A DNA stretch of 64,000 nucleotides from Dawidia soli (GCF_018598185.1 NZ_JAHESC010000004.1:124001-188000), one strand, 5' to 3'. Positions 1-8,632 are shown, counted from the first letter of the stretch. Program-made: numbers and translations. Notes: a model not told the origin generated them from the letters alone.

Positions 1-569
1 ACCAGCTCGTTCTTTTGCAAGGCTTCGCCGATGGCGTACACATGCGACATGTCTTCCCGGATAACGATGATGCGAAAATTGTGCCCGCCTGTAACAGTGT
101 CCAAATATTGTTTGATCTGCTGATGCTCGCCGTCGAACATCACCACGTTGACATGTGTCTGCAGGCGCCGCAGCAAATGACCGGCAGCTTCCCAGTTGCC
201 GACGTGGGCGCTCAGCAAAATACCACCCCTGCCCTGGGCCACGATGGCCCGCAGGTTTTCCTCGCCGTCGAAATCGTAGGTGAACGTGTCGCGGTCTATG
301 CCGGCCATGACCATCACCTTGTCCAGCAAGGTCTGGCCGAACGTATAGTAATTGCGATAGATCCGGAAAAAGGAGGACAGTGGTCCGAAGCCCAGGCGGC
401 GGAAATAGCGGTATATATGACCGGACGAGGTCCAGGAAAACAAAAAGTAATAGCCGGCTACAAACCGCAGAATGAAATACGCAGGGTATATGCCCAGGTG
501 GCGACAGACAAAAACGAAGATCCTGTACCCCAGTGTGGTGCCCCGGGATTTACCCTGCCATTGCGGCAT
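1..569 (-). CDS. LpxL/HtrB-type acyltransferase (3' end cut off by window edge)
   Basis: Reading the minus strand from an ATG at 569 gives 189 residues with no stop before the window edge, so the C-terminus is missing. Residues 121-130 (AHVGNWEAAG) hold the HxxxxE motif of the lipid A lauroyl/myristoyl acyltransferase family (H122, E127), and the N-terminal part is rich in aromatic residues as in membrane-associated LpxL proteins. The family moves acyl chains from acyl carrier protein to a lipid acceptor at the inner membrane. The start lies 3 bases after the stop of the acyl carrier protein gene, so it is the last visible gene of the pigment operon. There it probably attaches the finished polyene acid to its alkylresorcinol or lipid partner, rather than acting in lipid A synthesis; that role is inferred from context. 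Confidence 0.85.
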   Translation of the reverse strand, partial: MPQWQGKSRGTTLGYRIFVFVCRHLGIYPAYFILRFVAGYYFLFSWTSSGHIYRYFRRLGFGPLSSFFRIYRNYYTFGQTLLDKVMVMAGIDRDTFTYDFDGEENLRAIVAQGRGGILLSAHVGNWEAAGHLLRRLQTHVNVVMFDGEHQQIKQYLDTVTGGHNFRIIVIREDMSHVYAIGEALQKNEL

Positions 570-572
570 CGG

Positions 573-830
573 TTACGATGTTACCTTCTGCGCCACGCGG
601 TTGGCCACGTAGTCGTAAAAGTTCTGGAATGTGACGATCGATACAAAGTCTTCGGGCTTTACCTTAAAGCCAAAGTTGCTTTCTATCACTACCACCAGGT
701 CGATGTAGTCAAGGCTGTCCAGCTCCAGGGTCTCGCGCAGGTTTGCTTCCGGCTGGATCTTTCCAGGGTCTACCTCGAATTCTTCTACCAGAAAACCGTT
801 AATCTTCTCAATAATAGCTGCCGTGTTCAT
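573..830 (-). CDS. acyl carrier protein of the flexirubin/aryl polyene cluster
   Basis: This 85-residue acyl carrier protein has the phosphopantetheine site LDSLDYIDL, with Ser39 as attachment point. It would carry the growing polyene chain as a thioester for the neighbouring ketosynthase and ketoreductase. I chose the ATG at 830: it lies 5 bases after the ketosynthase stop, with GGAAG overlapping the end of that gene as a ribosome binding site. A GTG at 845 would add five residues and overlap the ketosynthase. It differs clearly from the second carrier protein at 27086, which fits a dedicated role here. Confidence 0.9.
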   Translation of the reverse strand: MNTAAIIEKINGFLVEEFEVDPGKIQPEANLRETLELDSLDYIDLVVVIESNFGFKVKPEDFVSIVTFQNFYDYVANRVAQKVTS

Positions 831-835
831 TGCGG

Positions 836-2056
836 TTACTTCCACTTTTTAACAATCAAAGTCGAGTTTGTTCCTCCGAAGCCGAAAGAATTAGACAAAA
901 ATACGTCAATATTCTTATCCATGGTCTTCGCGATTATATTCAGACGCTCGGAATCTTCATCCGGCGTTTCAAAATTAATGTTGGGTGCGATAAACGAGTT
1001 TTCCATCATCAGCATGCAATACACGATCTCGCTGGCGCCGGCCATCCAGCATTCGTGGCCGGTCATGGACTTGGTCGAGCTCACGGGGGTGCGCTCGGCG
1101 CCGAACACGTCGAAGATCGCCTTTGCTTCACTGGCGTCGCCCGCGGGGGTCGACGTGGCATGCGCGTTGATATAATCGATCTCGGCGGCACGCAGCCCCG
1201 AGCTCTTCATCGCCATCGTCAGCGACCGCGACGGGCCTTGTACGGTAGGATTGGAAATGTGCTCGCCGTTGGACGAGAAGCCATATCCGATCACTTCCCC
1301 CAGGATCCTGGCGCCGCGTTTTTGCGCCGACTCCAGGCTCTCCAGGATGACGGTAGCGGCACCGCCGCTGGGCACGAGGCCGTCGCGGTTGCGGTCAAAC
1401 GGGCGTGACGCCGTGACCGGATTGTCTTCGCGGATCGAAAAGGCTCCCAGGGCATCGAAATTGCCCATGGAGTAAATGTTCGTTTCCTGCGCTCCTCCGC
1501 ACACAATGCAGTCCTGCATGCCGTTGCGGATAAACATGGCGGCCAGCCCGATGGCATGCGAGCCGCTGGCACAGGCCGCGCTCACCGTAAAGTTAATGCC
1601 CTTCAGGCGGAAGATGGTGGCCAGGTTCATGTTGACGGTCGAGTTCAGCGACTGGAATACCGACCCCGAGCCTACCAGCATGGTATCTTTTTTCTCGCGG
1701 ATGATGTCGGTCGCTTCGACTACCGGCTGTGCCGAGCTGTCGTTGCCGTAGATCACGCCAACTTCGTGCCGATCGATATAATCCTGTGTCAGCCCGGCGT
1801 GCTTCAATGCCTGTACGGTCGCCATATAAGCGTACTCGCCCTGCTCGGGCAGCATGATGCGCGCGCGGCGGTCAAGCACTCCTTTCAGCACCGGGCGCTC
1901 TACAAATCCGGTCAATCCCGAACGGTACCCCATCTCCTTGCGTATCGGGTCGAGCACAATGCCCGATTTGCCCTGAAACAGCGAATTCCGGACTTCGTCC
2001 AGATCTTTGCCGATACAGGAATAAACACCTAGTCCGGTTATAACGACTCTGCTCAT
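836..2056 (-). CDS. beta-ketoacyl-ACP synthase of the flexirubin/aryl polyene cluster
   Basis: This 406-residue protein is a full-length FabF/FabB-type condensing enzyme. The Cys-His-His triad is visible as C162 in SAACASGSH, H299 in NAHATSTPAGD and H334 in KSMTGHECWMAG. It would condense malonyl-ACP with the acyl or aryl starter during polyene chain extension in the cytoplasm. Its neighbours (tyrosine ammonia-lyase, ketoreductase, carrier protein, acyltransferase) point to pigment synthesis rather than housekeeping fatty acid synthesis. A 172-base gap separates it from the ketoreductase upstream. That gap has a minus-strand TATTTTTG (2137-2144) resembling a Bacteroidota -7 element, so the gene may also have its own promoter. 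Confidence 0.9.
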   Translation of the reverse strand: MSRVVITGLGVYSCIGKDLDEVRNSLFQGKSGIVLDPIRKEMGYRSGLTGFVERPVLKGVLDRRARIMLPEQGEYAYMATVQALKHAGLTQDYIDRHEVGVIYGNDSSAQPVVEATDIIREKKDTMLVGSGSVFQSLNSTVNMNLATIFRLKGINFTVSAACASGSHAIGLAAMFIRNGMQDCIVCGGAQETNIYSMGNFDALGAFSIREDNPVTASRPFDRNRDGLVPSGGAATVILESLESAQKRGARILGEVIGYGFSSNGEHISNPTVQGPSRSLTMAMKSSGLRAAEIDYINAHATSTPAGDASEAKAIFDVFGAERTPVSSTKSMTGHECWMAGASEIVYCMLMMENSFIAPNINFETPDEDSERLNIIAKTMDKNIDVFLSNSFGFGGTNSTLIVKKWK

Positions 2057-2136
2057 GTTATATTAAAATTGGGCGGTTCCGCCAGTGGTCGGACGCAGCT
2101 GGCACCATTCGTCGTCGCCGCGCACCAATCAATCCG

Positions 2137-2144
2137 CAAAAATA
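2137..2144 (-). promoter_or_regulatory. candidate -7 promoter element before the ketosynthase gene
   Basis: The minus strand reads TATTTTTG, an exact match to the Bacteroidota TAnnTTTG element, 80 bases before the ketosynthase start in an otherwise empty 172-base gap. I found no TTG at the proper -33 spacing, so this is weak support for an internal promoter. Confidence 0.3.
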
Positions 2145-2228
2145 AGGTTTTAATCGTGAATAGCACGGACCGTAACCCATGCACGTAAGATTTCGAAACG
2201 AACAGTTCTTTTCGCAGGAATACAGTCG

Positions 2229-2978
2229 TTAGGAATACAGGCCTCCGTTGATGGACAGCACCGTGCCGGTGATGTACGAAGCGCCCGGAGACGCCAGGAA
2301 CGCTACGGCGTGGGCGACCTCTTCGGGCTCACCGAACCGCTGCATGGGGATAAGCTTTTTCAATTCCGCTTCGGGCAGGTCCTGCGTCATATCGGTTTTG
2401 ATAAAACCGGGCGCGACGGCGTTGACGGTCACGTTGCGCCGCGCGGTTTCCTGCGCCAGCGCTTTGGTGGCGCCGATCACACCGGCTTTGGCGGCCGAGT
2501 AGTTGGTCTGCCCCGGCATGCCTTTGATGCCCGACAGCGATACGACGTTTACGATACGCCCGTACCGTTTGGCGAGCATGCTCGTCAGCACCTGGCGTGT
2601 TACCTGGAAAAAACCGCCGAGGCTCGAGCCCAGCACACCGTCCCACTGCTCCTGCGTCATCCAGATCATCATGGCGTCCTGGCGGATGCCCGCATTGTTG
2701 ACCAGTACCTCTACGGCCTTGTCGGGGTTCTTTTCAATCCAGCCGCCAAACACCTGCTCGACAGCGGCCTTGTCCGACACATCGAACTTCATCAGCTCGG
2801 CGCGTACGTTCTTTGCTTCCACCAGGGCGCGTGTATTTTCGGCTTCGGTGTCGTTGCTTTTATAGTTGATCAGGATATTATATCCTTGTTCGGCCAGTCG
2901 TACGCAGATCGCCCGGCCGATGCCGCGCGAGCCGCCGGTCACCATGGCGTACCGGGATGTAGAGGGAGTGGTAGACAT
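2229..2978 (-). CDS. 3-oxoacyl-ACP reductase (FabG-type SDR)
   Basis: This 249-residue short-chain dehydrogenase has the NADPH-binding TGGSRGIG near the N-terminus, NNAG, and the catalytic Ser with YSAAK. It would reduce the ketoacyl-ACP intermediate made by the neighbouring ketosynthase. I start it at the ATG at 2978 (MSTTPSTSRYAMVTGG), which puts the Rossmann motif at the usual distance; an upstream in-frame ATG at 3053 would run into the lyase gene. The start lies 13 bases after the lyase stop, so the two are probably one transcript. In this context it serves polyene pigment synthesis. Confidence 0.9.
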   Translation of the reverse strand: MSTTPSTSRYAMVTGGSRGIGRAICVRLAEQGYNILINYKSNDTEAENTRALVEAKNVRAELMKFDVSDKAAVEQVFGGWIEKNPDKAVEVLVNNAGIRQDAMMIWMTQEQWDGVLGSSLGGFFQVTRQVLTSMLAKRYGRIVNVVSLSGIKGMPGQTNYSAAKAGVIGATKALAQETARRNVTVNAVAPGFIKTDMTQDLPEAELKKLIPMQRFGEPEEVAHAVAFLASPGASYITGTVLSINGGLYS

Positions 2979-2991
2979 ACTGTGAATGCGA

Positions 2992-4533
2992 TTATAGGTT
3001 AAACGATGCGCCAAGCCCCAGCAGGTAACGACGCACCGCGCGGATATCTTCATAGCGCGGCTTGTCTTCCAGAATGGCCGGTACCAGCGCCCGGAGCTCG
3101 GTATATAATTTCAGCGTAAACGACGACATCCGCGGCTGGCACTGTAAGTAATCCACCGCTTGCGCCAACGCCAGCGCCTGCACGACGAGCACATCGGCGC
3201 TGTTGTCGAGCACGCGCCGGGTCATGAGCGCAGCGTTGCAGCCCATGCTGACAATGTCCTGGTTGTCGTTGTTGTTGGAGATGCTGTGCAGATACATGGG
3301 GAACGACAGCGTCTGGTTCTCGGCCGTGGTCGAGGTCGCCATAAACTGCATGCCCTGCAAGCCGAAGTTCAGCCCCAGCGTGCCGAGGTTGATGAACGGC
3401 GGCAGCTTTTGGTTGAGTTTGTCGTTGAGCAGATAGTTCAGCTGACGCTCCGCCAGCATCGTCAGCTTGGCGGTAACGATCTTGAGCTTGTCCATGGCCA
3501 GCGACACATAGTCGCCGTGGAAGTTGCCGCCGTGGTATACCATCTCGCGGTGGTGATCCACCACGGGGTTATCGTTGGCCGAGTTCACTTCGTCTTCCAG
3601 CACACGCTGTACTTCCAGGAACGTGTCGTATACCGGCCCCAGGATCTGGGGCACGCAGCGCAGCGAGTAATATTCCTGCACCTTGTCGGTAAAGACGGCT
3701 TCTTCGATCTTGCGGTGGTATAAATGCTCGGGGCGCTTGCGGATCAGCTTGCTGTCACTTAATACGTGACGCATGCGCTCGGCGACGCGTGCCTGGCCGG
3801 GGTGATGTTTAACGTGGTTCAGCTCGAGCGAAAAGTGGTCGTCAAACGACTTCATCAGCTCGTTGGTCATGGCCGACAGGATGATGGACACCGACAGGAT
3901 CTGCCGTGCCTGCACCAGGTTGGCCATCCCTACGCCGGTCATGGCCGACGTTCCGTTCATCAGTCCCAACCCCTCACGCAAGTGGATGGAAATCGGCGTC
4001 AATCCACGTGAACCCAATACCACCCTCGTCGGGCGCCACGCCTGGTCTGCATACATTTCGCCCTCACCGATCAGGTTCAGTGCCAGGTGCGCCAGTTGCA
4101 CCAGGTCGCCGCTGGCGCCTACGCCGCCACGTTCCGGGATATAGGGGCTTATCCCTGCATTGAGCACGTCGCGCAGCAGCTCCACCACCGACGGGTGGAT
4201 GCCCGAGGTGGCCTGCATCAGGCTGTTGAGGCGCGCCAGCATGGTGGCGCGGGCCACGTCCTCGGCAAACGGCTGCCCCGCGCCCGCGCTGTGGCTGCGG
4301 ATGAGGTTGTACTGCAGCTGGCGCTGATCGTCTTCGCTGATCTTATACTGCGCCATCGGGCCCAGGCCGGTGTTGATGCCGTAGATCACCTTGTGCTGCG
4401 CATAGGCCTGCAGGAAAGTATAGTTGGCATTGACGTTTTGCAGCGCACTTTCCTCCAATCCTACCCGCTCGCCCTGGTAGAGGACTTTCTCAAAATCCGA
4501 TACGGTCAATCTGCGGCTCCCGACGTTGATCAT
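2992..4533 (-). CDS. aromatic amino acid ammonia-lyase, probably tyrosine ammonia-lyase
   Basis: This 513-residue enzyme belongs to the histidine/phenylalanine/tyrosine ammonia-lyase family. Ala140-Ser141-Gly142 in GGVGASGDL would cyclise to the MIO cofactor, and Tyr51 in YGINTG is the usual catalytic Tyr. The selectivity position reads Ser-His (80-81, IRSHSAG). Alone this resembles histidine lyases, but from memory the whole sequence closely resembles the Flavobacterium tyrosine ammonia-lyase, which has the same residues there. With a polyene synthase next door, the likely job is making 4-coumarate as the aryl starter of flexirubin. The ATG at 4533 starts just before the family's conserved N-terminus. 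It heads the operon and is divergent from the patatin gene. Confidence 0.88.
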   Translation of the reverse strand: MINVGSRRLTVSDFEKVLYQGERVGLEESALQNVNANYTFLQAYAQHKVIYGINTGLGPMAQYKISEDDQRQLQYNLIRSHSAGAGQPFAEDVARATMLARLNSLMQATSGIHPSVVELLRDVLNAGISPYIPERGGVGASGDLVQLAHLALNLIGEGEMYADQAWRPTRVVLGSRGLTPISIHLREGLGLMNGTSAMTGVGMANLVQARQILSVSIILSAMTNELMKSFDDHFSLELNHVKHHPGQARVAERMRHVLSDSKLIRKRPEHLYHRKIEEAVFTDKVQEYYSLRCVPQILGPVYDTFLEVQRVLEDEVNSANDNPVVDHHREMVYHGGNFHGDYVSLAMDKLKIVTAKLTMLAERQLNYLLNDKLNQKLPPFINLGTLGLNFGLQGMQFMATSTTAENQTLSFPMYLHSISNNNDNQDIVSMGCNAALMTRRVLDNSADVLVVQALALAQAVDYLQCQPRMSSFTLKLYTELRALVPAILEDKPRYEDIRAVRRYLLGLGASFNL

Positions 4534-4630
4534 ACTAGCGATGTTATTTCTATGTGGCTCTGAAACAAGCGCGCAAATTAACAACGTTTTTTTTAACAAT
4601 ACGACAACATCTTGCCGCGCCATCATACAA

Positions 4631-4663
4631 GGCTCAAAACAGCGAATTTGTGTATTTTGAGCC
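4631..4663. promoter_or_regulatory. inverted repeat between the pigment operon and the patatin gene
   Basis: GGCTCAAAA at 4631-4639 is repeated in reverse complement as TTTTGAGCC at 4655-4663, with 15 bases between. It sits in the divergent intergenic region, 98 bases from the lyase start and 20 bases from the patatin start. A TATTTTG close to the -7 consensus lies inside the right arm. It could be an operator for one or both genes; no regulator gene is adjacent. Confidence 0.4.
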
Positions 4664-4682
4664 CGGAATGATAGAGGCCAGA

Positions 4683-6914
4683 ATGATATCCCGGATGTTA
4701 TGTGTATGGGTGCTGCTGCTGGCGGCATTTGCCACGGCAGCCCAGCCGCCGAAGGTCGGTCTGACCCTGAGTGGCGGCGGCGCGAAGGGGCTGGCCCACA
4801 TCGGCATCCTCGAAGCGATCGACAGCGCCGGCCTGCGCATCGACTGCATCACCGGCACCAGCATGGGCAGCATCATCGGGTCGCTCTATGCAGCCGGCTA
4901 TTCGGGCAAGGAAATTGAAAAGATCGCCCTCGATATCGACTGGAACGTGCTTTTTTCGGGCAAACCCTCCATGCGCAATGTGAACATCGACGAGAAAACC
5001 GAGTTCGACAACTATGCGCTGGAAGTGCCCTTTGAAAAAGGCCGGTTCCGCATCAACGCCGGCATTATCGAAGGCCAGGAGCTGTGGCTCAAGTTCCAGG
5101 AGCTGTTCCTGCCGATCTACGACATCAAGGACTTTTCGAAGTTCAGCATCCCGTTTAAGTGTATCGCCACCGACGTCAGCACGGGTAAGGCCGTGGTGCT
5201 GGACCAGGGCGAGCTCGTCACGGCCATCCGCGCCAGCATGGCCATCCCCTCTGTGTTCACTCCCATCGACTACGAAAACACCAAGCTGGTGGACGGCGGC
5301 GTGGTGCGCAACTTCCCGGTGCGCGACGTCAAGGCCATGGGCGCCGACTACATCATCGGCGTAAACCTTTCGCAGGGGCTACTGGCCGCCAGCGAGCTGA
5401 CCTCGCCCCTGGACATTCTGTACCAGATCGGTTTTTACAAAGACGCCGACGACTTCCAGTCCGAGCGTAAGTTGTGTAACGTGCTGATCGAGCCGCCGGT
5501 GCGCAAGTATACCGCCGCCAGCTTTACCAGCGTAGACAGCATCATCGCCGTGGGCAAACGCACGGGCGATCAATATTACCCCATCTTCAAAAAGCTGGCC
5601 GACTCCTTGCGGCAGCGCTACCCCGACTACGCCCCAATCCGCAACCGCCTGCCGCAGACCCGGTCGGTGACGGTCGACAGCATTTATATCCAGGGGCTGC
5701 ACCACACCACGCGCACGTCCTTCCGCAACCGTCTCAATTTACCGACGGGCAAAACGTACGACGGCACGCACGTAGCGGAAGCCATCCGCCGCGTGTATGG
5801 CTCCCGTAACTACAGCCGCATCGCCTACATCTGGCAGCCTACCCGCGAGCGTGGCCATGCCAACCTGCGCTTCAACGTGGTGGAAAGCCCCCTGACCTAC
5901 GTCAAGGCCGGCCTGCATTACCATACCTTCAGCAACATCGCCCTCCTTTTGGGCGCCGAGAGCCGCAACCTGCTCTTCGACCGGTCGAAGTCGATGATAA
6001 AAATAAACGTCAGCGAAAACTTCCGGTTCCTGGCCGAGCACAACCAGGCCTTTGGTACCAACGCCGACAACAACAACCTGATCCTGTCTTTTTATTACGA
6101 GAACTTCCAGCTGCCGTTCTACGAAAACTTCGAGCAGGTGTACCTGTACCGGGGCCACAACTATCAAAACGACATTCGCCTGCAGCGCGCATTCGGCTTT
6201 GGCTCTGCCCTCGGCGTGGGAACGACCTTTGAAAGCTTTGGCCTGCGCCCCAAGATCGCCGCGGACACCTCGTTCAAAGGCGGCAACTCGTTTGTCCAGA
6301 CGTATCTATACTATAAATTCAACACCCTCAACAAACGCACCTTCACTACCCGCGGCTGGCGCATCGATGCCCGCGGGGGGATTGTATATGCGCAAAATCC
6401 CACGGCGGTGACCGTACGGGCGAACGGGCAGGCGGTGCGGCGCGATACCGCCGACGTGGGCCACTACCTTCGCTTCCTGCTGAAGACCGAGAACTTTACG
6501 CCGCTTTCGTCGCGGCTTACGCTGCTGACACAGTTCAACACGGCCATCAACTTCAGTACGGAGGCACCGTATCTGAACTACTTCAACGTCGGCGGCATCA
6601 ACGACTTCGTCCGGAACCAAGTGCCGTTTACGGGGCTGCACGAGTATTCGCTCAACACCAACAGCGTGAGCGTACTGATGCTTGGACTGCAGTATCAGTT
6701 CACCCGGCGACTCTATACCACACTGCGCGTCAACGGTGCGGTATACGACTACCTGAACGACGACAATGAGCTTACCTTTGACAAATACCTCTCAGGCATC
6801 GGCCTCTCCGCCGGATACGATTCCGGCATCGGGCCGATCAGCCTGACGTTTATGTACAGCGGCGAGGCCGACCGCATTTCAGGATACGTCAACATTGGTT
6901 TCCCTTTCCGGTAA
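4683..6914 (+). CDS. patatin-like phospholipase with outer-membrane beta-barrel
   Basis: This 743-residue secreted protein starts with a signal peptide (residues 1-20, ending ATAAQ). A patatin domain follows: oxyanion SGGGAKG (30-36), nucleophile Ser60 in GTSMG, and catalytic Asp204 in DGG. A short POTRA-like segment (about residues 320-390) precedes a C-terminal half made of alternating amphipathic strands and ending in FPFR, as in Omp85-type barrels. The predicted activity is lipid ester hydrolysis, with the barrel anchoring the enzyme in the outer membrane, as in the FplA/PlpD group. I chose the ATG at 4683, preceded by GAGG; an ATG at 4668 is possible. It is transcribed away from the pigment operon. 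Confidence 0.88.
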   Translation: MISRMLCVWVLLLAAFATAAQPPKVGLTLSGGGAKGLAHIGILEAIDSAGLRIDCITGTSMGSIIGSLYAAGYSGKEIEKIALDIDWNVLFSGKPSMRNVNIDEKTEFDNYALEVPFEKGRFRINAGIIEGQELWLKFQELFLPIYDIKDFSKFSIPFKCIATDVSTGKAVVLDQGELVTAIRASMAIPSVFTPIDYENTKLVDGGVVRNFPVRDVKAMGADYIIGVNLSQGLLAASELTSPLDILYQIGFYKDADDFQSERKLCNVLIEPPVRKYTAASFTSVDSIIAVGKRTGDQYYPIFKKLADSLRQRYPDYAPIRNRLPQTRSVTVDSIYIQGLHHTTRTSFRNRLNLPTGKTYDGTHVAEAIRRVYGSRNYSRIAYIWQPTRERGHANLRFNVVESPLTYVKAGLHYHTFSNIALLLGAESRNLLFDRSKSMIKINVSENFRFLAEHNQAFGTNADNNNLILSFYYENFQLPFYENFEQVYLYRGHNYQNDIRLQRAFGFGSALGVGTTFESFGLRPKIAADTSFKGGNSFVQTYLYYKFNTLNKRTFTTRGWRIDARGGIVYAQNPTAVTVRANGQAVRRDTADVGHYLRFLLKTENFTPLSSRLTLLTQFNTAINFSTEAPYLNYFNVGGINDFVRNQVPFTGLHEYSLNTNSVSVLMLGLQYQFTRRLYTTLRVNGAVYDYLNDDNELTFDKYLSGIGLSAGYDSGIGPISLTFMYSGEADRISGYVNIGFPFR

Positions 6915-6951
6915 CGACCGGCATTCCATTAAAACAACAAACACGCTCCAT

Positions 6952-7332
6952 ATGATCTCCGCACAATCCATCGAAATACTGGCCGACCTCACGCGGCCGG
7001 AATACCAGGGCCAGCTGTACGACCTGCACGGCATGCTGCACTTCGGGAAGATCTCCTTTGACAACGGCGTGCTGACCATGACCTTCCAGGATAACCCCGC
7101 CGCGAATAAACTTTCGCTCATCTTCCATACCGTAACACTCCATCGCTTCACATTCATGAATACAACCGACGAGTTCACCTGGACGCTCGACCTGCTCTAC
7201 CGCGGCCGCGTGGAAGTAGGCGGCAAGCTCATCGAGCTGTCGGAAGACGGACGGGGGTATTTTTATTGCGATTTTCTGGAAGGACAGACCGTGGAGTTCT
7301 GGGCAGCAGGGATGGAAGTAAAGGTTGGCTAA
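6952..7332 (+). CDS. hypothetical protein, 126 residues
   Basis: I do not recognise this protein. It is predicted to be soluble and mostly beta-strand, with no signal peptide, membrane segment or metal motif. The ATG at 6952 is 37 bases after the patatin stop on the same strand, so the two may share a transcript. Codon use resembles that of the neighbours, and the reading frame opens and closes cleanly between real genes. No function is assigned. Confidence 0.65.
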   Translation: MISAQSIEILADLTRPEYQGQLYDLHGMLHFGKISFDNGVLTMTFQDNPAANKLSLIFHTVTLHRFTFMNTTDEFTWTLDLLYRGRVEVGGKLIELSEDGRGYFYCDFLEGQTVEFWAAGMEVKVG

Positions 7333-7425
7333 TGTCTTAATCGCCCCCGCACATTGGCGTATTTCCCCCACCATTGCTCCCCATAATGTTCGTAGGTTCG
7401 TCATGAAAAACAACCCATCAACACT

Positions 7426-7713
7426 ATGATTATCGTACAAGACACATTTGTTTGCAAGCCGGGCAATGCATCGAAGCTTGCAAAATTATTCAAGGAAGTT
7501 ATGGGCGGGCGCCCCGAGCTGGTGAACATCCTGAGCGACATGACCGGCTCTTTTAACCGCGTGGTGGTCGTAACGCGCCACGATAGCCTGACGGCGTACG
7601 AAAAGAGCTGGGAAAGCATGAGCCAGGAAGAGTCGCAAAAGATGCAGGAGAAAATGAAGGGCTACACCGAAATGTATCAAAGCGGATCACGGGAGATCTT
7701 CCAGGTTTGGTAG
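7426..7713 (+). CDS. small NIPSNAP/ABM-like hypothetical protein
   Basis: This 95-residue protein has the pattern of a ferredoxin-like alpha/beta fold, as in NIPSNAP or antibiotic-biosynthesis-monooxygenase-like proteins: a first strand (IVQDTFVCKPG), a helix (ASKLAKLFKEVM), a strand pair (RVVVVTRHDS) and a C-terminal helix and strand. Such proteins usually dimerise; many have no known reaction. No catalytic residue can be named. Its TAG stop (7711-7713) directly abuts the stop of the convergent gene at 7714, with no room for a separate terminator. Confidence 0.7.
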   Translation: MIIVQDTFVCKPGNASKLAKLFKEVMGGRPELVNILSDMTGSFNRVVVVTRHDSLTAYEKSWESMSQEESQKMQEKMKGYTEMYQSGSREIFQVW

Positions 7714-8352
7714 TCATGGCGCGGACGCAGGTGGCACCGTGGCCGCCTCGTACCGCTCTTTTAGTTTCAACAGCTCCGGCCGCGGCAGAAAAGTGCCCGG
7801 CTTAAAAACTTTGCGTTGCTGTACGGCCGTATCGATGGCTTTAATCGCCAGCCATTCCTGTTTGGACCACAATGTCCTGAACCATTTATTCTCTACCAGG
7901 CACAGCGACTTCCACTCCGCGATCCAGGAATCGTTGAACCAGGGATTTCCGGATGGATGAATCCGATCGATGATGGACCCGATCCTGGACTTCAACATCT
8001 GAGCGGCTTTTTTTCGTGCGCTGTCACCGGGTGCCAGGTTGCCAATCAGCTCGATCGTTATGCGCCTGAACGCAACCGGCCAGCTCATTGAGTTCTTCCG
8101 CGCATACCGCTCGATCTGACCGGGCCAGCCATCGTTGGAATAGGGGGTCTTGTATTTCCCGCGCATCAACAGCTTTACATTCAATCCAAAGCCTAACCGG
8201 TTGCCGCGGCCAGCCTCGTAGCCGGAGATCCAACTGATGATCTGGTTTTTGTCGTCCGGGCCATTGATATACATGCCTGTCAGCGCAACAAAATGTGACA
8301 GGCGCCCAACATCAGACGCTGTCCAATGTGTCTTTTCCGTGCTTCGTTCCAT
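7714..8352 (-). CDS. hypothetical protein, 212 residues
   Basis: I do not recognise this gene. The product is basic, rich in Trp and Lys, and has no signal peptide or clear membrane segment. It reads as largely helical (for example residues 90-140), and the C-terminus ends in an Ala/Pro-rich tail. It is convergent with the small gene on its 3' side; the two stop codons touch. On its 5' side lies a 296-base region leading to the TetR gene. No domain is assigned. Confidence 0.6.
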   Translation of the reverse strand: MERSTEKTHWTASDVGRLSHFVALTGMYINGPDDKNQIISWISGYEAGRGNRLGFGLNVKLLMRGKYKTPYSNDGWPGQIERYARKNSMSWPVAFRRITIELIGNLAPGDSARKKAAQMLKSRIGSIIDRIHPSGNPWFNDSWIAEWKSLCLVENKWFRTLWSKQEWLAIKAIDTAVQQRKVFKPGTFLPRPELLKLKERYEAATVPPASAP

Positions 8353-8591
8353 CGTTGCGTAAGATACCGAAAGAGGGTCAGAACGGTCTCCTTTTATGGC
8401 TTACAAACAGCCACAATTGTCGGAATAAAATGTCTGATGCGAAAGAAAATATTATCCATGCGGGTTCCATAAGAAGGATCACCGGCAACGAAAGGAATCG
8501 AAGGAATTAAATTCCGAAACGCCAATAGCCATGCCGTGATTTAAGCGCCATGCATCCTAAAACGTTTTCGGACGCCGTTTAAAAATAAAAA

Positions 8592-8609
8592 ACAGACAGA
8601 CTTGTCTGT
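8592..8609. promoter_or_regulatory. palindromic operator overlapping the tetR promoter
   Basis: ACAGAC at 8596-8601 and GTCTGT at 8604-8609 form a palindrome with a TT centre; a further ACAGAC copy begins at 8592. This is the type of site bound by TetR-family dimers, and it lies 40 bases before the TetR start. The TTG at 8602-8604 falls inside it and is spaced 20 bases from the -7 element, so a bound repressor would block the promoter. Autoregulation is inferred. Confidence 0.7.
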
Positions 8610-8632
8610 ACACAACCCTTCCTCTACTTTTG
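8602..8632 (+). promoter_or_regulatory. promoter of the tetR-HPP transcript
   Basis: TTG at 8602-8604 and TACTTTTG at 8625-8632 are separated by 20 bases. The second matches the Bacteroidota -7 consensus TAnnTTTG and the first the -33 core. The TetR start codon is 16 bases downstream. Confidence 0.65.

Noticed and set aside
15-1175. 386-codon open frame on the plus strand
   Set aside because: It runs antisense through the acyltransferase, carrier protein and ketosynthase, all with intact motifs; its own product resembles no family.
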